The notes beneath the pieces were generated by a model. The model ran no database searches. It was given only the letters and a program-made list of their open reading frames with translations, and was not told where the DNA came from. Shown here piece after piece: positions 15,226 through 25,224 of a stretch of 48,217 bases of DNA (position 1 is the first letter of the stretch; the number at the start of each line of letters is the position of its first letter). The stretch spans positions 1 to 48,217 of the forward strand of contig NZ_AXAR01000022.1 in assembly GCF_000472905.1 (NCBI RefSeq), given 5' to 3'. The position numbers and the translations under genes were made by a program. Origin of the DNA: Alicyclobacillus pomorum DSM 14955. Lineage in GTDB: Bacteria > Bacillota > Bacilli > Alicyclobacillales > Alicyclobacillaceae.

Positions 15226-16119
15226 GTGAGCGGATTCACGAATCAAGTAGCAGTCATTGTTGGTGGCTCAAGTGGTATTGGCAGAGAGTGTGCGCTGTTG
15301 TTTGCCGAACACGGCGCAGAGACGCTATTGATAGCCCGAGGAAGAGAACGCTTGCGAGAAGTTGTCGATGAGATCCATTCGAATGGAGGTAATGCCCAAG
15401 AATTTCCCGCTGATATTACATCCCCGGATCAAGTGAAACAGCTGGCGGATAAGATTTTTAGTCAATTCGGACGGGTAGATATACTCATATATGGAGCAGC
15501 CTCATTTTACCTGTCGCCGGTTGAAATGATGGATATTGATATTGCCAAGCACGCCATGGAAGTAAATTATTGGGGAGCGGTACACGTCATACAGGCATTT
15601 TTACCGTTAATCAGAAATAGTCAAAGAAAGACGATTGTTCTCATGTCATCTCTCTCTGTGCCGTGCACGCCTCCTTTCTTCGCAGCATACGCCGCAACCA
15701 AGCACGCGCTTCACGGACTCGCTCTGTCGTTACGGCAAGAATTGAGACCAGAAGGAATTCGTGTACAAATGATAGCACCAGGTCCTGTGGAAACTCCGTT
15801 AATCGAGGAGTATATTCATCGGGAAATGTACCGATTACCACCTGGAATTCCAGTGTTGGAACCAAAAAAGACGGCACATCAAATATTTAAGGCCGTCAGC
15901 CGGGGTAAACAAGACGTTGTTATTCCAAATCGAATGGGTTGGGCGGCTCGCCTTGCCTACGCGTTTCCTTCGCTAGTTGAATCGTACTATCGTTTGTCGG
16001 TCCCTGACTGGAACAATGCGATTCAAAACGAAATTGAGAAACAGAGACGTAACCATCATCAGACGAGCCGTACACTCCAACCCAATCGCATGACTACGCC
16101 ATCGGAACTTGAGGAATAA
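15226..16119 (+). CDS. Short-chain dehydrogenase/reductase
   Basis: A 297-residue SDR: cofactor loop VGGSSGIGREC (glycines 13, 17, 19), VNYWG, catalytic Ser in SSLS (about 141-143), and YAATK (Tyr155/Lys159). A C-terminal extension of about 60 residues holds a hydrophobic AARLAYAFPSLVESYY segment, as in membrane-lipid acting DltE/SDR7C-like enzymes. NAD(P)H-dependent; substrate unknown, likely a lipid or fatty acyl compound given the neighbours. The GTG at 15226 has AGGTGG 9 bases upstream, preferred over a TTG at 15196. Ends overlap the convergent 16094-17179 gene by 26 bp. Confidence 0.85.
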   Translation: MSGFTNQVAVIVGGSSGIGRECALLFAEHGAETLLIARGRERLREVVDEIHSNGGNAQEFPADITSPDQVKQLADKIFSQFGRVDILIYGAASFYLSPVEMMDIDIAKHAMEVNYWGAVHVIQAFLPLIRNSQRKTIVLMSSLSVPCTPPFFAAYAATKHALHGLALSLRQELRPEGIRVQMIAPGPVETPLIEEYIHREMYRLPPGIPVLEPKKTAHQIFKAVSRGKQDVVIPNRMGWAARLAYAFPSLVESYYRLSVPDWNNAIQNEIEKQRRNHHQTSRTLQPNRMTTPSELEE

Positions 16120-17179
16120 TTCTGCCGTCAATCCGTTCAAAAATATCGTCGAGGTCGCGACCGGTAATGGTCAAACCATGGTTTTTCAGCCCGATGATGG
16201 CTCGGTCAGGGTTGTCTGCCTGCCGAACTTGCTCTGCTACTGCGCGGGCGAGTTCCACTGTGCCACAGGGGTAGTTGATTTGCGTTGAGGGAATCCCATC
16301 CATCCAGGCATGAATGTGAACGATTGCGCCCACTGTCGGGTGCTCAGTATAGATCATCCAATGTTCGATTGCGTCAACGGACACTCTTCGAGGTGTAACG
16401 GTTGGTGGTACGCTTAGTCGCATGGCTTTACGATCCGCATCAAACCGCTTCACGAGAAGCATGTCTTCCCCTATACGACGCAAATTCCCCTTGTTGACTC
16501 CACTCGCGCTCATCCAAAAGCGCTGTTCATCTTTCCGTGCGCTTAAATTACCGTAGCTTAGCCCACCGATCCCGTACAGTCGCTTAACATGTCGAAAATC
16601 TTCCGGCGGCAAGATTTCCTGTATCGGGAATGGTGCCGGAAACAAGTTCATTTCGTCGATTTTCCTAGCAGCATGCCGAACTTGTTCCGTGATTTCATCC
16701 CCTTCCCACAACTCCTCAGGAAGGTCAGGTTCAAATTCGTTATCAATGATCAAATTTGAAGAAGCCAAGGGTTCCATGCGCTGGTAAATATACTCGAAGT
16801 ACTTATCATCCTGGCCGCTTTCATAAGGAACGGAATAATATCCTTGTTCCAGTGTCACGAAGTATGTATTCAGGCGTTCGTCCGTGTTTACGATGAAAAC
16901 GAGCAAGTTAGAAAGCGTGCGAATCAAACTTGGATAGGCGGTCCGAAGGACGTTTTGAGGCTGCTCGTTCGTCTCTACAACTGAAATGACATACGTCGCC
17001 TGTGCTTTACGACGAAACGGACGTGGGACGTTGGGATCAACGAAATTAAAAACAAGTCGAATATCCTTTTCGGTTGGATTCACGAAGAGATGTCCATGTT
17101 TCTGAAGGACTTGATGGACCCCATCCATGAACCACCTCTGAACGTGAGAGGTCACTTGGCCAGATACGGTGTAGAGCAT
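16094..17179 (-). CDS. Class II aldolase/adducin-domain protein with extra N-terminal domain
   Basis: 361 residues. Residues 1-165 form a domain of unknown function (DIRLVFNFVDPNVPRPFRRK...). Residues 180-361 resemble the class II aldolase/adducin fold: LYGIGGLSYGNLSAR, ASGVNKGNL, an AIVHIH metal-binding pair, and IGLKNHGLTITGRDLDD. Such enzymes use a divalent metal to cleave or epimerise phospho-sugars. The start at 17179 has AGGAGGG 8 bases upstream. A truncated paralogue of the N-terminal domain lies at 20326-20649. Substrate unknown. Confidence 0.75.
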   Translation of the reverse strand: MLYTVSGQVTSHVQRWFMDGVHQVLQKHGHLFVNPTEKDIRLVFNFVDPNVPRPFRRKAQATYVISVVETNEQPQNVLRTAYPSLIRTLSNLLVFIVNTDERLNTYFVTLEQGYYSVPYESGQDDKYFEYIYQRMEPLASSNLIIDNEFEPDLPEELWEGDEITEQVRHAARKIDEMNLFPAPFPIQEILPPEDFRHVKRLYGIGGLSYGNLSARKDEQRFWMSASGVNKGNLRRIGEDMLLVKRFDADRKAMRLSVPPTVTPRRVSVDAIEHWMIYTEHPTVGAIVHIHAWMDGIPSTQINYPCGTVELARAVAEQVRQADNPDRAIIGLKNHGLTITGRDLDDIFERIDGRIIPQVPMA

Positions 17180-17278
17180 AGCATACCCTCCTGCACACTA
17201 AATTTATGGATATTTTGTAACCGAACTCCGTATGTCTATTCTTTCAAATTCACCGAATTTGAAGCGGACAGTGAACGG

Positions 17279-17995
17279 TTAGCAAGGTGACACTTCAGCA
17301 TCTGTTTGCATTTCTGCAACACGGTTTCCTCCGTATTCTTGGATGAGGCGATGCTTTGAAATAGCAACAAGTTTAGGGCTAAAGATATTTCGGTGTGACT
17401 TAGACAAAACGTATGCGTTCGGATTCGCCATACGCAAAATGTTGCGTAAGTACCAGGCTAGAAAACGATGTGTAGTCGGATTTTGAATGGGATGGGTACT
17501 AAAGCCAAAACGTTTTACACCTCGGTGGATGAACGTTGTACCGTACAGGATTTTTACCTTTTGATACTTATGAGAAACTACACAATTGGCAAGAGCGGGC
17601 AAAGAGCGTCTTGTCTCTTCTAGGAGTCGCGCTGCTAGGCTAACCACGGAGTCCTGTTCACGCATGACTTGAGCCAAGAATTTATTGTTCATGTGAATTT
17701 CGATGACAGGATCAAATCGGCGCACACAGACTCCGTCCACCGCAAACGGCCGTCCTAGATGTCGGCGCTTGGCAATACAAAAAAGATGCGACTCTCCCTG
17801 TTCTAGATGTTTGATTCTCGCCACCACCCGAAACAGTGAATCCCATGACCTCCAAACCAAACTGTGGATCTGATTCTTATAGCTGCCTTTCCGGTTCGGG
17901 GTATGGGTCTCAACGAATAACTCATCGCCAATGAAAAAAGCCAGCAAAACATAGACATAGTCCACGAATTGACTCCGGGTTAACCGGATCATCAT
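17279..17995 (-). CDS. YkoP-like protein (238 aa)
   Basis: The middle to C-terminal part (IEIHMNNKFL..., LEETRRSLPALANCV, FIHRGVKRFGFSTHPI) matches the pattern of Bacillus YkoP. That protein is encoded beside an MGDG-synthase-like glycosyltransferase (YkoN), as here (20815-21903). Function is unknown; a link to lipid- or glycan-linked glycosylation is inferred from context. ATG at 17995 with GGGGGT 6 bases upstream; the longer upstream frame is not coding-like. No signal peptide; one moderately hydrophobic N-terminal stretch (VYVLLAFFIG). 17180-17278 is a short promoter gap. Confidence 0.65.
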   Translation of the reverse strand: MMIRLTRSQFVDYVYVLLAFFIGDELFVETHTPNRKGSYKNQIHSLVWRSWDSLFRVVARIKHLEQGESHLFCIAKRRHLGRPFAVDGVCVRRFDPVIEIHMNNKFLAQVMREQDSVVSLAARLLEETRRSLPALANCVVSHKYQKVKILYGTTFIHRGVKRFGFSTHPIQNPTTHRFLAWYLRNILRMANPNAYVLSKSHRNIFSPKLVAISKHRLIQEYGGNRVAEMQTDAEVSPC

Positions 17996-18375
17996 TGGAT
18001 ACCCCCTGTTCTCAAACTCGTTCCAGAGTGTATTATCTACAGAGGCGTGGAAAATAAACTCAATCAAAGGTGGATTAAGAAATTGTCGAGTGTGGAAATG
18101 ACACGCACAATTATCGTATTTGTTGTATAAATGAATTTGGGTACATATCTTACGCAAGATGGCACATGATGGAGGCTTCCCGTACACCCGTGGTTACCAC
18201 AGGACTTTGTGCCTGAGGATGTTTGAGTACAAAATAACAAAGCACTAATTGAGGTGTTTCTCGGGGTTTTAATAAACAACTGTGTTATACGGCATTTAAT
18301 CCGTTACTCGTGATGGAATTTGATGCTTTACATTCGGTATAAACAACAGCTCAAGACGTTGTATTGCCTGTTTCC

Positions 18376-19935
18376 TTACGGAGATCTTACAATGGAGATA
18401 AAGTATTTCTTTAAATCCACGAACCGGGATGGTTCCTTCAGAACGTGATTTGTACCGTTAATAATTATTGGTGCAAAGACATCATCGTCAATCAAAGAAG
18501 CCTGTTGTGCACCCCCATTATGCTTCGGGGCATTCTCATCCCCAAATTGGTACCCCTTTTTTGCAGTTACGATCATGTATCGGCCTTTCTGACAATGTGC
18601 TGCACTCCAGAGTTGATGCAGAGCGTCCGGGTATTTACCGTATGTTATGGTCCGGTCCGGTCCCATACTCATATCGAGCAACGACTGGTCACCCTGGATG
18701 TTCCATTTTTGTCCGTACGGGTCAGTAAAGGGGCCGTCTTTGTGAAAGACCAAGGGAGATGCAGTATTCTCTGGTCTCGTCACGAAGACGTTGCTTCCAT
18801 CGGTCCATGCGATGACGTCAATCCGCTTTTCCTGCTTTAACTGTTTAACTACATCATCAGGTCGAATGCGACCACTTAAAAGGTAAACGTATGCCATTCT
18901 TGAATTAACGGCGAACGCTACATCATCATTTGACTTCATTTTCTTACCCCAACGATGGGGTACATAATTCGAAAATACATTTTTTAGAAAAATGGTGGGT
19001 TGTCTTCCTTTCGGAAAGACCTGTGTAACACCTCCATCCCCCATCACGATGAGAGTCATGCTCTGTAATGTCTTGTCCCAACTACCGTATGTAGAAAGGA
19101 TTTTCTGGAGGTTCTTATCAACATCAGCTATCCCCTGCATTGCGTTGACTCCGTGTTTGTGGACGACAGTATCGTTATTGGGTAAATACACCATTGTGAA
19201 ATCAGGAAGCTTACCTTGCTTAATGAGCTGAACCAGTTCATCGGTGGCATAGTCATCATTTAACCCGAATTTATTAAACATTCCGTCCTTACTCCTCCCC
19301 ACTCCCTGTGAGGTGAGTTGACCAAGTACGAACGTGTCGGGTCCACGGACAGTATAGGTACCTGTACCTGCAAAGGGTCGCGTATATAGTGGTAACGTGA
19401 GCTGATGAGGTGTTCTTCCACGATAAACGAGCATGTTAATTGCCCCGGTGCTGTACCCGGCACCCTGTAGATCTTCGAAAATCGTATGCACACCTTTTGA
19501 GAGATGGGTCTGATTTAGATCATAAAGGGCACTTTGTGATACAGACCGGGTTCCGAGTGTGATGGTTTGCCAGAGATTATTTCCATAGTTCACAATGGTC
19601 CCTCGGCTTGTATCGAACCACACTAGCCCCGGGATATGATGCTCCTCAGGGTAGGACCCGGTTACAACGGTGCTTAAGTCAGACACCGACATCGATGGAA
19701 ATGACGCAACAACATCACTCAAGTAGTGCCCATGCGACATTAAATAACGTATTGCAGCGAATTGTTTGTCATTCATCGCCGCTCGAATGGACCGATCCAT
19801 TAGCGAATCGACAACAATGACAACCACTTTGTGCCGGTTCATATCAGAAACCGCACTGGATTGTTTAGGCATCGTCTGAATGCTGCAACCAGTTAACATT
19901 GCCACAGTGATAATCACAATAAACAAGATTCTCAT
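18376..19935 (-). CDS. Lipoprotein phosphodiesterase/alkaline phosphatase-superfamily enzyme
   Basis: 519 residues with a lipoprotein signal (FIVIITVAMLTGCS; lipobox LTGC). The mature part carries the type I phosphodiesterase/nucleotide pyrophosphatase pattern: VVVIVVDSLMD (first metal Asp), a Ser/Thr-rich nucleophile region SFPSMSVSDLSTVVTGSYP, YLPNNDTVVHKHG (Asp/His pair) and a late HNGGAQQ segment. It would act outside the cell, anchored to the membrane, hydrolysing phosphodiesters or phosphate esters. The ATG at 19935 has AAGGGGA 9 bases upstream. Within a lipid block this suggests phosphate recovery or glycerophosphodiester turnover (inference). Confidence 0.8.
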   Translation of the reverse strand: MRILFIVIITVAMLTGCSIQTMPKQSSAVSDMNRHKVVVIVVDSLMDRSIRAAMNDKQFAAIRYLMSHGHYLSDVVASFPSMSVSDLSTVVTGSYPEEHHIPGLVWFDTSRGTIVNYGNNLWQTITLGTRSVSQSALYDLNQTHLSKGVHTIFEDLQGAGYSTGAINMLVYRGRTPHQLTLPLYTRPFAGTGTYTVRGPDTFVLGQLTSQGVGRSKDGMFNKFGLNDDYATDELVQLIKQGKLPDFTMVYLPNNDTVVHKHGVNAMQGIADVDKNLQKILSTYGSWDKTLQSMTLIVMGDGGVTQVFPKGRQPTIFLKNVFSNYVPHRWGKKMKSNDDVAFAVNSRMAYVYLLSGRIRPDDVVKQLKQEKRIDVIAWTDGSNVFVTRPENTASPLVFHKDGPFTDPYGQKWNIQGDQSLLDMSMGPDRTITYGKYPDALHQLWSAAHCQKGRYMIVTAKKGYQFGDENAPKHNGGAQQASLIDDDVFAPIIINGTNHVLKEPSRFVDLKKYFISIVRSP

Positions 19936-20325
19936 GAAACAATTTCCCCTTGCTCGCATTGACCTCAGATATAAAATGTGTCATTCGCAAGGATTTCATG
20001 TTTGCCATATCGACGAAGTCACCAGTCGTTGGCTGTCCTATCCAACGCTATTATGAGTGATGGAATATCCTAAGGGGCGAATGGGAACACATGGTATCTC
20101 AGCTTAAGAAAATCACAGAAGGTGACAGGTTTAGAAGTACCAGCGCTATAGGATGTAAACATATACCCCGAGGTCACGCCTTAATATGACCGTATGTTTA
20201 TGCTTGTGGATACCACTGAATAAAAGCCATGTGTGTGAGAGAACAATCTATCATGTCAAAGGACATATGGGAGACAAGAGCCATGAAAAACAAGCTGCCC
20301 AAAAATCAACCCAGCGAAATCGAAA
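19936..20325. other. Gene-free stretch
   Basis: No supported gene. A 24-codon plus-strand frame starts at 20283 (GGGAG upstream) and runs into the junction with the truncated paralogue; it may be the beginning of a gene cut by the same deletion. Confidence 0.4.
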
Positions 20326-20649
20326 TCAACGTGCCACACCCGTGCTATGTTGATTAACAATAAAGATCAGCAAGTTTGACAATGACCGAATTAGAATTGG
20401 GTATGCGGTGCGAAGAACATCCTTTGGGGGCTCATTTGTTTCTACAACACTCACCACATACGTAGCTTGTGCCTTTCGACGAAACGGACGTGGGTTTTTG
20501 GGATCTACAAAGTTAAATACTAATCGAATGTTGTCTTGTTGTGGCTCGACCAATTGATAACCTGTGTGATTAAACTTTTTATGCAGGCCATCCGCAAATC
20601 TTTTCTTGAGTTCACTGTCTAAAGCCCCATAAACAGCGTAGTGTGCCAT
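20326..20649 (-). pseudogene. Truncated paralogue of the 16094-17179 gene
   Basis: 107 codons closely matching the N-terminal domain of the gene at 16094-17179: IRLVFNFVDPKNPRPFRRK, ATYVVSVVETNEPPKDVLR and LSNLLIFIVN are nearly identical, then the match stops at about 20355 and the frame ends after ten unrelated codons. The class II aldolase domain is missing. The start at 20649 keeps a good GGAGGTG site, so a short domain-only protein could still be made. Confidence 0.8.
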
Positions 20650-20814
20650 GAGAACACCTCCGGATTGGAAACAAACCATATTTTTAGTGTTTTACCGGAA
20701 ATTTATTCACTTAGCACATAGATTGCAGACTATAGTAGTCATAGTCACGGAGTTGAATGGAAATAAACTATCAACAACCCCTTACAAGTCCTTCTGGACT
20801 TCTGCAGTTGCTGT

Positions 20815-21903
20815 TTAATTCATGTAGCCTACATTACGTAAGACATGCTGCACAACGCGTTCGGCAGCATCAGAACGCGCAATGCGCTCACACGTCTGTG
20901 ACATTACCCGTTGCCTCTGTGAACAGCGTAACTGGGTAACAGTTTCCTTAAATTCTTTCAGATTTCGAACGACCTTTCCCGCCCCCTCGTGTTCTAAAAA
21001 AGCCGCATTATCCGCTTCTTGTCCAGGTTGTGGTCGATAAAGCACCATGGGACATCGAGTAGCTAAACACTCACTCACCGTAATTCCGCCTGCTTTAATT
21101 ACTGCAAACTCAGCTCCACGAAACCAAGCATCCACATCTTCAACATAGGGTAGGGCCTGTACACGTGGAATGCGGAGAGCAATCTCCTTTATTTCCTGAT
21201 ACATGGAGATACTTCGACCACACATGACGTACACATCATAGTCCGGTAGCATGTCACAAGCGGCTTCCACCGTATACGTGATATGAGGGAACACCCCGCG
21301 CCCTCCCGTCGCAAACACAATGTACGGATGTTGTCTTTGTGTGACCAAATGCTCAGTTCGTGTATAAAATTGTGGTCGAATTGGGATTCCTGTGACTACC
21401 AGTTCTGAATGGCGTGGTACAAAAGGCTGCGCACGTGCAACGAATCTTTCATGTGGAAGGAAGTATGTGTTGACATTTTCGTGAAACCAATGTCCATGAA
21501 TGCTATAGTCTGTTAAAACAACACCGATGTACGGTTTGTGCAATCTTTGGGGCAGAGACGCTATCGCGTGATCCGGGAACACTTGCAGGACTATGTCGGG
21601 GCGATGTTCTTCAATTGCAGCGATAGCGGCGGATTTAGATACCCTTGAAGCGAATTTCCACAGTTTGCTTTTTGAACCAAAGTGAGCGGTTCGATTGTAC
21701 ATCATGCCATAGATGTGTGAGCCATGGCGTGTAAGCCAATCGTATGTCGATTCCAACAATCCGGCAATGTAGGGACTTGTGGAACGAAAGCAGTCTACCT
21801 CAATAGTTTCTACTCCCCGTTTCACAAATGCGTATCGGAGTGCGCAGGCGACTTGCCGATGTCCGTCACCGAAGGCCGAGGTGAATAATAGCGCTTTAAC
21901 CAT
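20815..21903 (-). CDS. MGDG synthase-like glycosyltransferase (YkoN/UgtP type)
   Basis: A 362-residue GT28/GT-B enzyme. The N-terminus MVKALLFTSAFGDGHRQVACAL is the monogalactosyldiacylglycerol-synthase signature (SxxGxGH); the C-terminal donor site has IVFATGGRGVFPH, AEFAVIKAGGITVSECLATRCP and YRPQPGQEADNAAFL. Members transfer glucose or galactose from UDP-sugar to diacylglycerol, making glycolipids that can replace phospholipids and act as lipoteichoic-acid anchors. The ATG at 21903 has GGGGA 3-4 bases upstream (weak). With YkoP-like and lipid kinase genes it forms a glycolipid set. Confidence 0.88.
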   Translation of the reverse strand: MVKALLFTSAFGDGHRQVACALRYAFVKRGVETIEVDCFRSTSPYIAGLLESTYDWLTRHGSHIYGMMYNRTAHFGSKSKLWKFASRVSKSAAIAAIEEHRPDIVLQVFPDHAIASLPQRLHKPYIGVVLTDYSIHGHWFHENVNTYFLPHERFVARAQPFVPRHSELVVTGIPIRPQFYTRTEHLVTQRQHPYIVFATGGRGVFPHITYTVEAACDMLPDYDVYVMCGRSISMYQEIKEIALRIPRVQALPYVEDVDAWFRGAEFAVIKAGGITVSECLATRCPMVLYRPQPGQEADNAAFLEHEGAGKVVRNLKEFKETVTQLRCSQRQRVMSQTCERIARSDAAERVVQHVLRNVGYMN

Positions 21904-22479
21904 GTTGTCCCCGTGTCCACATTCCATTGGACGTTCCGGCTTGCTTAATGACATATTTCCTAATCAAATCTTCCTTCACCCTTCCTAGGTTTTCGAATCG
22001 TTAAACAACACCTCTTCGCCAATCAGTAATGCCAATATTGCATACATCCACTAAAATGAACGCATCCGAGTTCAGAAAGCGCATAATTTCCACCCCCAAT
22101 CGAAGTTAGTTGAAAGTATTATCCCCATGTCACGCGAAATAACACATTTTGTGATGTCCTAAAATTTGGCGTGTAACATCAACTATTCGTCGTGCCTAAC
22201 ACGACATGACTTGGGTCTTTCTAATTCTTTGGACGATGGGTCGTTTAGGTATCGACCCAGCACGGCATGAAATGGGCTGCTTCTGGAAAGTATTACTGTC
22301 AACTCGGCATGTTAGACGCTTACATTGGAGGCGAGTGGGATGCGTAAGGTTAGTGGTTCTGTCACGCAACATGTGTAGCAAGCGTCCATGTTGCACAGGT
22401 CCGTCATGTGTCTTTCAAATTCTAAGCGTTCGCGTCGCAGCACCGTTTGCATCCTTTCATCAACGTGGGAGGACTTAGT
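21904..22479. other. Gene-free stretch between MGDG-like gene and cardiolipin synthase
   Basis: Over 500 bases with no supported gene on either strand. A 90-codon plus-strand frame (22206-22478) lacks a start site and coding character. It must hold the promoters of the two divergent genes; no clear consensus seen. Confidence 0.4.
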
Positions 22480-24006
22480 TTGGTGTGGATTGTTGGGCTG
22501 TACTTGTTGAACACGTTCTTCATGTTAGTCGTATTAATTCGCGAGGTACGCCGGCCGGTCAGGGCTTTGACTTGGCTAACCGTCGGCCATGTTTTGCCTG
22601 TCATTGGTTTTGGACTCTATCTCATCGCATCGAGTCCCGTGCGCATAAAACAAGCAATACCGACTTCTCCGAACAACGGGTCGGACACGTTGCCGGATTC
22701 GTTCAGCCGGTCAGCCTCGGTCATCGCACAAGCTTTACGAAAGTTGACCGTGAATGGACTTCGGAGTGCCCGAGTTCAGGTACTTACAAACGGTGTTGAA
22801 ACATATGAAAAGCTCATCAAATCTGTACAGAACGCGGAAAAAACGATTGATCTGGAATATTACATATATCGAGATGACCAAATTGGCAGACGCATCACGG
22901 ACCTACTGATTGAACGGGCCGCCGCCGGTGTAAAGGTTCGCTTTCTGAGAGACGGTTGGGGGAGCCGACAATTCCCGCGGCGAGAGATCATACGGATGAT
23001 GGACGCAGGGATTGAATGCCGGACGCTGTTTCCAGTTCGCTTCCCGTGGCTCAGATCCACCCTGAATTACCGGGATCATTGTAAAATTGTCGTGATTGAC
23101 GGAAAGGAAGCTTTTACAGGTGGTATCAACATCGGAGATGAGTACACCGGATTTCAGCCAAATGTAGGATTCTGGCGCGATACCCATGTGCGAATGGTCG
23201 GTGAAATTGCAGTCGATTTACAGGCAATCTTTAATGCCCACTGGAACATCTCTTCGCCCGAACGGATGAAGAAGAGGACACGCTGGAACACGAAGACGAA
23301 GAATACCCGAAAGCCTTTTCAGGGTCCAAGGTATAAATCGAACATTTCATCAACCTGCGCGGCTTCTCTTTCCACGTGGTCGGTAGAACTCGGCGCTGAG
23401 TTGAGCTCCATGAATAGCATCGGTGTTAACGCCGCTCCGAGCACAAAGGCGTTACAGAAAGCGTACGTACAGACGTTACAAGGTAATCCTGGAATTCCGA
23501 TTCAAATCATCCGGCAGGCCTACTTTATATGCCTAACACAAGCGACAAAGACCATTGACATCACCACGCCCTATTTCGTGCCCGATGCAGACATCATCAT
23601 GGCAATAAAGACATCCGTCACCCGCGGTGTGCGCGTAAGATTGCTGGTTCCTCGCCACGTAGATCATAAAATCGTGGGCGCTGCAAGCCGTACTTACTAC
23701 GGTGAACTGCTAGAAGCCGGGGTCCATATCTACTTGTACGACAAAGGTGTGTTGCACGCTAAGCTGATGACCATTGATGGGGATATTGCCGTCGTAGGGG
23801 CCGCAAACTATGATATGAGAAGTTTTCGCCTGGACTTTGAGGTGTCCGAAGTCTTGTACAGTGCCGACGTTGCGCGGGAAATCACCGAACAATTCGAGCG
23901 CGATCTTACTGATTCCGTATCACTGCGCATCGAAGATCTGCTGCATCGAACCCTTTCACAGCGCATTCTGGAGCAGGGAGCGCGCTTATTTTCGTCGTTG
24001 TTATAG
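22480..24006 (+). CDS. cls: Cardiolipin synthase / phospholipase D family
   Basis: 508 residues: two N-terminal hydrophobic segments (WIVGLYLLNTFFMLVVLI and LTVGHVLPVIGFGLYLIA), then two phospholipase-D HKD motifs, HCKIVVIDGKEAFTGG and HAKLMTIDGDIAVVG. It condenses two phosphatidylglycerol molecules to cardiolipin in the membrane. The TTG at 22480 has GGAGG 7 bases upstream; an upstream TTG at 22447 has none. The linker around 23265-23410 is unusually basic and lacks the usual spacer motif; a compensated frameshift is possible because another frame is acidic there. Otherwise intact. Confidence 0.88.
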   Translation: MVWIVGLYLLNTFFMLVVLIREVRRPVRALTWLTVGHVLPVIGFGLYLIASSPVRIKQAIPTSPNNGSDTLPDSFSRSASVIAQALRKLTVNGLRSARVQVLTNGVETYEKLIKSVQNAEKTIDLEYYIYRDDQIGRRITDLLIERAAAGVKVRFLRDGWGSRQFPRREIIRMMDAGIECRTLFPVRFPWLRSTLNYRDHCKIVVIDGKEAFTGGINIGDEYTGFQPNVGFWRDTHVRMVGEIAVDLQAIFNAHWNISSPERMKKRTRWNTKTKNTRKPFQGPRYKSNISSTCAASLSTWSVELGAELSSMNSIGVNAAPSTKALQKAYVQTLQGNPGIPIQIIRQAYFICLTQATKTIDITTPYFVPDADIIMAIKTSVTRGVRVRLLVPRHVDHKIVGAASRTYYGELLEAGVHIYLYDKGVLHAKLMTIDGDIAVVGAANYDMRSFRLDFEVSEVLYSADVAREITEQFERDLTDSVSLRIEDLLHRTLSQRILEQGARLFSSLL

Positions 24007-24074
24007 CCTACACTGCTCCGTTACTTCACCATACTCTGGAACACTCATCGTTTCATACACAATGATGCATTATC

Positions 24075-24920
24075 CTAAAGATGGCATTTCAACCACTCGA
24101 TAATACTTTCGTAGACAGTCTCTTTACTATCCTCTTGCAAAAGCTCATGATTTGCTTCAAACAAAACAAATTTTTTGTCTTTTACCTGTAACGAATCGTA
24201 AAATTCTTGTACAGCGACTGGATCCACTAATGGATCATTTGTTCCACCGAGACAGAGTGTAGCCATTTGAAAATTTCGTGCTTTCCTCAATGCCTGTTGG
24301 CCGTTGGCAAGGAGTTGATTCACCCATCGGACGGAAAAATTACAAGTAAACAAAGGATCATTTTCCACAAATGTATATGTATCAGTGAGCCGACAAACCC
24401 TTGTTACAAGGTTACACCACTGATTCAGATCCATGGACATCCTTGGGGTAAGGAACGAAAGGAAGTGACACACGAGATATAAAGATTTTGGAATATGAAA
24501 TCGAAGTCTCAAGGCAGGTGATGAAAAAATCGCTCCCTGCACTTGACTTACATACTCTTGCCCATACCGTGCGACGATCGTCCCACCCAAGCTGTGTCCT
24601 AACAAGAAGATGGGTTCACCAGGATGCACCTCCCTCACAAACCCAATAAATTTGTGCATGTCATCCAGATACTCATAAAACGAATGTACGTGGCCACGTT
24701 TCCCCGTCGATTGTCCAAACCCCCGCAGATCAAATGCGTAGAAAGCAATATTATGTTGCAAACAATACCTTCCCAAATCGACGAACTGTCCGGAATGCTG
24801 ACCTGCCCCGTGAATAAATACCAAAACCAAGGAAGGTTTGCTGGGAATAAATCTGCGATAAAAAAGTTCAGTTCGCTGATTCACGTTAAACTTCCCGACT
24901 GCATTGTGTACCATTCCCAT
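24075..24920 (-). CDS. Alpha/beta hydrolase, monoacylglycerol lipase-like
   Basis: 281 residues with FIHGAGQHSG (oxyanion HG), FDLRGFGQSTGKRGH, nucleophile elbow GHSLGG (Ser110), GGTNDPLVD (acid) and FEANHELLQE (His). This is the pattern of the monoglyceride lipase/lysophospholipase group. Soluble, cytoplasmic. The ATG at 24920 has GGGGGA 6 bases upstream; the longer open frame upstream is not coding-like. Convergent with cls; fits lipid turnover. Confidence 0.85.
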   Translation of the reverse strand: MGMVHNAVGKFNVNQRTELFYRRFIPSKPSLVLVFIHGAGQHSGQFVDLGRYCLQHNIAFYAFDLRGFGQSTGKRGHVHSFYEYLDDMHKFIGFVREVHPGEPIFLLGHSLGGTIVARYGQEYVSQVQGAIFSSPALRLRFHIPKSLYLVCHFLSFLTPRMSMDLNQWCNLVTRVCRLTDTYTFVENDPLFTCNFSVRWVNQLLANGQQALRKARNFQMATLCLGGTNDPLVDPVAVQEFYDSLQVKDKKFVLFEANHELLQEDSKETVYESIIEWLKCHL

Positions 24921-25224
24921 GTCGGCTCCCCCGCATTTTTTCGAAAATTCATTCTGAGTATGAGCAGTTACGGAAGCTCTTATCAAGGGAAAAAATGTAT
25001 GTCTAAAAGGGGTTATCAGAACGGAATTTTGGGTTAATGAATCCATAAAAGCACAATTCATTAGGGATGTTTAATAATACCGAAATTGACTCGTGCCATG
25101 GACCAATATTCCTCATATTACCTTTCCCTCTCACAATGCTGAGGGGCAGTTCACGACATAATCACCAAAAATTTGATATTACGTCGGTTTTAACCGAAAC
25201 CGCTCCTCATTTGATCCTTAACGG

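Noticed and set aside
22206-22478. 90-codon plus-strand frame before cls
   Set aside because: No ribosome site, Cys/Arg/His-rich random-looking translation.
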